From: Salinivenus lutea | GTDB lineage: Bacteria > Bacteroidota > Rhodothermia > Rhodothermales > Salinibacteraceae | Direction of reading: 5' to 3' | Length of the DNA stretch: 52,449 nucleotides | Assembly (NCBI GenBank): GCA_002894685.1 | Contig: NCRC01000026.1 | Coordinates: 1-52,449, forward strand | Part shown: piece by piece, positions 50,866 to 52,449 of the stretch | Position numbering within the stretch: position 1 is the stretch's first letter | How the letters are laid out: each line of letters begins with the position of its first letter | Position numbers and translations under genes: made by a program | The notes under the pieces: model-generated | The model's input: the letters and a program-made list of their open reading frames with translations, nothing else | What the model was told of the DNA's origin: nothing | Databases searched by the model: none

Positions 50866-51855
50866 ATGTTCAACATTGGGACCAACCAGATCCTGTTGCT
50901 TTCGTGTCTGGTCCTCGTGATGGGGGCCGGCGCGTACGTCACGTATTTCCATCAGCAAAACATCCTCGAGTCGCTGGACCAGCAGATTGAGGAGACGCAG
51001 CAGGAGAAGGAGCGCATCCAGACCCTGCAGACCGACCTGACCGACGCCGAGGAGACCCTGGAGTCGACCCGCGAGCGCTGGGAGACGCGCTATAAGATCG
51101 TTCCCGAACACGTTTCGTCGCCGATGGTGATGGGCTACCTCACCGAACTCACACAAACGGGGTTCCAGACGTTTAACGTGGCCGCCTCGGGAACGGAGGA
51201 GCAAAGCGGATACAGCTCCTACACGGTGACGGCGGAGGGAGAAGCCTACTTTTCCAGTCTGTACCGCTTCGTCTGGACGATTGAGAACAACCGGCCCTTC
51301 TATCGGGTCCGGGACCTGAATCTGAACTACCTGGAAGAGCGGAGCACGGACGAGGAAACGGGACGCACGTCGATGGACGTGCTCGTGTCGTTTCAGATGG
51401 ACCTGGAGGCCATTCACGGGCTCGCGGGGGGAACGGAGCGGGGGGAGGCGACCGACGAGCGCCAATTGCAGGCGCTCCCGGTGGCCCAGAGCAGCCCGTC
51501 CCCGCCGCTTCCCGCGCGGGTGGTGCCCAATCCGGACCCCGAGATCAACCCGTTCTATCCGCTCGTCTTTGAGGAGGTGCCGCCCAACGAGTACGACCGC
51601 CTGAACGTGGAGTCGGCCCGGCTCATCTCCATCGTTGACGGGCAGGCCGTCTTCGAAACCGGCGGCGGCATTGAGCGGGTGGGCGAGGGCGATCGCGTGT
51701 ACCTCGGCCGCATTACCGAGGTGGACGCGTCGGAGGGCACGGTCGTGGCGCGGCTCAACCGGGGCGGCATCGTCGATGAGGTCGAACTCAGCCTCAACCC
51801 CCAAAGTCCACTCCAGCAGGTGCCCGGCGAGCGTGCATCCGACCCGGAGCGATAA
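50866..51855 (+). CDS. PilO-PilP fusion protein
   Basis: Residues 1-190 resemble PilO: an N-terminal membrane helix (NQILLLSCLVLVMGAGAYVTYF), a coiled coil (QQNILESLDQQIEETQQEKERIQTLQ, in pieces) and a ferredoxin-like domain (GYLTELTQTGFQTFNVAASG; YFSSLYRFVWTIENNRPFYRVRDLNL). After a Pro/Ser-rich linker (about 195-220) comes a PilP/GspC-type beta-sandwich (VESARLISIVDGQAVFETGGGIERVGEGDRVYLGRITEVDASEGTVV, in pieces), which contacts the secretin. Usually these are two genes. It starts at ATG 50866; its stop overlaps the start of the secretin gene (TAATG). Confidence 0.85.
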   Translation: MFNIGTNQILLLSCLVLVMGAGAYVTYFHQQNILESLDQQIEETQQEKERIQTLQTDLTDAEETLESTRERWETRYKIVPEHVSSPMVMGYLTELTQTGFQTFNVAASGTEEQSGYSSYTVTAEGEAYFSSLYRFVWTIENNRPFYRVRDLNLNYLEERSTDEETGRTSMDVLVSFQMDLEAIHGLAGGTERGEATDERQLQALPVAQSSPSPPLPARVVPNPDPEINPFYPLVFEEVPPNEYDRLNVESARLISIVDGQAVFETGGGIERVGEGDRVYLGRITEVDASEGTVVARLNRGGIVDEVELSLNPQSPLQQVPGERASDPER

Positions 51856-52449
51856 TGCATCCTTTCTTTCAAAGCCCCCACCGAGTGTTGTTCGTGCCTA
51901 TGCGACGTGTTACGACCCCGTTTCTCCTCACGCTCACCCTGTCTGCCCTGCTTTTGGTGGGGGGCGTGGCGCCGGCGCAGGCCCAGGACCGACCGGACCG
52001 CCGCGTAACGCAGACCAACATCCCGCCGGAGCAGCTGGTGTCGTTCCAGCCGGATACCCCCTTCAACCAGTTCCTGGAGCTCATTAACCCGGTGTTTGAG
52101 AAGGTGGCGGGAAAGACGGTGGTGGACCCACAGGATCGGACCATGCCGATCGGGGTCTCCATCTCCGGCATGCACTACCTGGATGCCCTGGAGCAGGTGC
52201 TTGAGGCCAACGGCCTTACGTACGAGGAGACGCAGACGGCCTTTCTTGTCCGGGAGCCCGAGCAAGAGTCCCAGGCCGCTCAGGCTCCGCAGGGAGAGGA
52301 AGGGGAAGTGCTGGCGACCCTCGGCACCCGGGAGATCCGGATCAACGCGATCCTGTTCAACATGAACCTCACCAAGATCCGGGACCTGGGGCTCCGATGG
52401 AGTGAGCTCTTTCCCTCCTTTCAGCAAGGAGGCGGCCAGGGGGGCGGGG
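51855..52449 (+). CDS. pilQ: Type IV pilus secretin PilQ, 5' part (cut by window end)
   Basis: This open frame has no stop before the window edge. It overlaps the PilO-PilP stop (TAATG at 51853-51857). A second ATG at 51900 begins a clear Sec signal peptide (MRRVTTPFLLTLTLSALLLV, cleavage near PAQAQ). After it come a secretin N0-like segment (FNQFLELINPVFEKVAGKTVV; GVSISGMHYLDALEQVLEANGLTYEE) and the beginning of a secretin repeat region (EIRINAILFNMNLTKIRDLGLRW). The outer-membrane ring is expected beyond the window. The order pilM-N, pilO-P, pilQ is the standard pilMNOPQ operon order. Confidence 0.85.
   Translation, partial: MHPFFQSPHRVLFVPMRRVTTPFLLTLTLSALLLVGGVAPAQAQDRPDRRVTQTNIPPEQLVSFQPDTPFNQFLELINPVFEKVAGKTVVDPQDRTMPIGVSISGMHYLDALEQVLEANGLTYEETQTAFLVREPEQESQAAQAPQGEEGEVLATLGTREIRINAILFNMNLTKIRDLGLRWSELFPSFQQGGGQGGG

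Noticed and set aside
48555-50942. A 795-codon minus-strand open frame opposite pilM-N
   Set aside because: Same reasoning: antisense shadow of a GC-rich gene, no domain recognised.
1-52449. CRISPR arrays, insertion sequences, integrases, phage genes
   Set aside because: No regularly spaced repeats, transposase motifs or phage structural genes were seen; the region looks chromosomal and stable apart from the pilus locus.

Overview
The window is GC-rich DNA (the AT-rich patches stand out) from a halophilic member of the Bacteroidota/Rhodothermota side, most like Salinibacter or a close relative. I base this on the gene order of the ribosomal locus, the acidic proteins (for example a long acidic tail on L17), the MGQQQ-type pilin-like proteins, and families common in that group (DUF4105, TIGR02757). 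This placement is inference from sequence memory, not from a search.

Positions 1-17265 are one very long plus-strand block: the 3' end of tuf, then the S10, spc and alpha ribosomal clusters (rpsJ to rplQ, with secY, map, infA and rpoA), closed by a clear intrinsic terminator at 17231. Oddities in this block are a lipoprotein gene lodged between rpsJ and rplC, a long-form S14 that keeps a zinc-type CxxC...CxxC motif, no rpmD between rpsE and rplO, no rpmJ after infA, two large palindromic intergenic elements, and several perfect short hairpins in unusually long spacers.

Positions 17358-35342 are housekeeping genes on both strands: a bifunctional (p)ppGpp synthetase/hydrolase, ruvX, a DUF72 protein, a HIT protein, a PHP-domain phosphoesterase, ribH, tRNA-His, tRNA-Glu with a terminator, a DUF4105 membrane protein, nth with a cysteine-bearing C-terminal extension, gpmI, sppA, the hrcA-grpE-dnaJ heat-shock cluster, a flavin reductase-like protein, a TIGR02757 protein and a threonine dehydratase-like PLP enzyme. 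A membrane PAS histidine kinase (35433-37598) and a 566-base gap containing several dyads lead into the last region.

Positions 38165-52449 are a type IV pilus locus on the plus strand: two tandem pilin-like genes with almost identical N-termini, an O-antigen-ligase-type membrane protein (a candidate pilin glycosyltransferase), pilC, pilB, three minor-pilin-like genes (the last with an AT-rich segment), pilT, a pilM-pilN fusion, a pilO-pilP fusion, and the start of the pilQ secretin, cut by the window edge. The most striking observation is that the pilM-pilN fusion ends at a single TAG (50325-50327), after which the same reading frame stays open for 157 codons and encodes an Ala/Ser-rich linker and a SPOR (peptidoglycan-binding) domain. 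This is either a recently broken, read-through or mis-sequenced PilM-PilN-SPOR protein, or a separately translated SPOR protein. It suggests a way of anchoring the pilus alignment complex to the cell wall that I do not know from described systems.
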